NCBI GenBank assembly: GCA_903851455.1
Contig: CAINOM010000480.1
Span: forward strand, 1-6,739
Reading direction: 5' to 3'
DNA length: 6,739 nucleotides
From: an uncultured Bacteroidota bacterium
GTDB taxonomy: Bacteria; Bacteroidota; Bacteroidia; Chitinophagales; Chitinophagaceae
The notes below the pieces were generated by a model. That model saw nothing but the letters and a program-made list of their open reading frames with translations, did not search any database and had not been told where the DNA came from. A program made the position numbers and the translations under genes. Positions 6,024 through 6,739 of the stretch are shown here, piece by piece (within the stretch, counting starts at the first letter, position 1; each line of letters starts with the position of its first letter).

Positions 6024-6739
6024 ATGGAACTACAACCACATACACAACATCACATAAAGCTTTCTGAAGAGTCACTTCAGAAGCAGACCACTACGCTCAA
6101 CCTCGGTCCTACGCACCCCGCTACGCATGGTGTCTTCCAGAACATAATGGAGATAGATGGTGAGCGTGTATTGGAAACCGTGCCCACTATTGGTTATATA
6201 CACCGTGCCTTCGAGAAGATCGCGGAACGTCGTCCATACTACCAGATAACACCACTTACAGACAGGCTCAACTATTGCTCATCTCCCATCAATAACATGG
6301 GCTGGCACATGACCATAGAAAAACTGCTGGGTCTTAAGCTGCCTAAACGTGTGGAGTACCTGCGCGTCATCATCATGGAGCTGGCGAGGATCGCGGACCA
6401 TCTTGTTTGTAATTCGGTAATTGCGGTAGATACCGGTGCACTTACTCCTTTTACCTATGTATTCCAGTACCGCGAAAAGATCTACGAAATTTTTGAAGAG
6501 ATCTGTGGTTCGCGGTTAACAACAAATATTGGCCGTGTAGGTGGCTTTGAACGCAATTTTACACCTGCGTCTTTTGCCAAGCTGCATGACTTCCTGAAGA
6601 CCTTTCCTAAGGTGATGAAGGAATTCGAATCACTGCTTAACCGCAATCGTGTGTTCATGGACCGTTGTATCGGTGCAGGGCCTATCAGTGCTGAACGTGC
6701 GCTGAACTATGGTTTCACCGGCCCTAATCTGCGTGCTAC
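6024..6739 (+). CDS. nuoD: NADH-quinone oxidoreductase subunit D (NuoD/49 kDa), N-terminal part
   Basis: NuoD forms, with NuoB, the quinone-reduction site of complex I. It is related to the large subunit of NiFe hydrogenases but has no metal. The frame is open from the ATG to the window edge (238 codons; the full protein is about 400). LNLGPTHPATHGVFQN (25-40) and GYIHRAFEKIAERR (57-70) are the family signatures, followed by PLTDRLNYCSP and later NIGRVGGFERNF. His31 and His35, and Tyr84 located 49 residues after His35, correspond in spacing to the quinone-binding His34/His38 and Tyr87 of Thermus Nqo4. An in-frame ATG at 5991 would add 11 residues (MGSPAPAGFGV) encoded by the repeat element. 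I chose 6024 because the extension is repeat-derived and the remaining N-terminus is already of normal length. No Shine-Dalgarno decides between them. Confidence 0.95.
   Translation, partial: MELQPHTQHHIKLSEESLQKQTTTLNLGPTHPATHGVFQNIMEIDGERVLETVPTIGYIHRAFEKIAERRPYYQITPLTDRLNYCSSPINNMGWHMTIEKLLGLKLPKRVEYLRVIIMELARIADHLVCNSVIAVDTGALTPFTYVFQYREKIYEIFEEICGSRLTTNIGRVGGFERNFTPASFAKLHDFLKTFPKVMKEFESLLNRNRVFMDRCIGAGPISAERALNYGFTGPNLRA

Overview
The window looks like chromosomal DNA from a Bacteroidota member, probably the Chitinophagaceae or a related group. This is inferred from four things: a secreted protein with the type IX secretion 'gliding motility-associated' C-terminal domain, a textbook Bacteroidota promoter (TTTG, 19 bp, TAnnTTTG) ahead of nuoA, mostly absent Shine-Dalgarno sequences, and separate rather than fused nuoC and nuoD with Bacteroidota-like protein sequences. 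No tRNA, rRNA, CRISPR array or transposase was seen, and no stretch longer than 300 bases lacks a gene.

Left part (1-2930): the last 60 codons of an M3-family oligoendopeptidase run rightward into a hairpin at 212-233. This hairpin can terminate both that gene and the convergent leftward gene that follows. The leftward gene (258-2930) encodes an 890-residue exported protein. In order it has a signal peptide, a choice-of-anchor L domain, a Calx-beta-like segment, five Ig/PKD-like repeats about 82 residues apart, and a type B T9SS sorting domain. It is probably a surface or secreted adhesin-like protein.

Middle (2931-4180): a 203-bp AT-rich divergent region separates this gene from a rightward lipoprotein gene (3134-4021). 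The lipoprotein has a CBM9/DOMON-like beta-sandwich interrupted near its end by a glycine-rich RGG-like loop. A 159-bp gap follows and carries the nuo promoter.

Right part (4181-6739): nuoA, nuoB, nuoC and the first 238 codons of nuoD form the start of an operon for respiratory complex I (NADH:quinone oxidoreductase). NuoA is a membrane subunit. NuoB (cluster N2), NuoC and NuoD form the connecting arm that reduces quinone. The key cluster N2 cysteines and the quinone-site His and Tyr are all present.

The most unusual aspect is what lies between these genes. The three gaps are almost the same size (129, 124 and 129 bp), and each is filled from stop codon to start codon with inverted-repeat or tandem-repeat DNA. 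Two of the three are related elements built around a CCCCTAAA(A)GGGG motif. One of these supplies a perfect AGGAGG ahead of nuoB, and the other supplies an in-frame alternative start and a GC hairpin ahead of nuoD. They look like small non-autonomous palindromic elements that have colonised the operon and may influence its expression. This is inference from one window.
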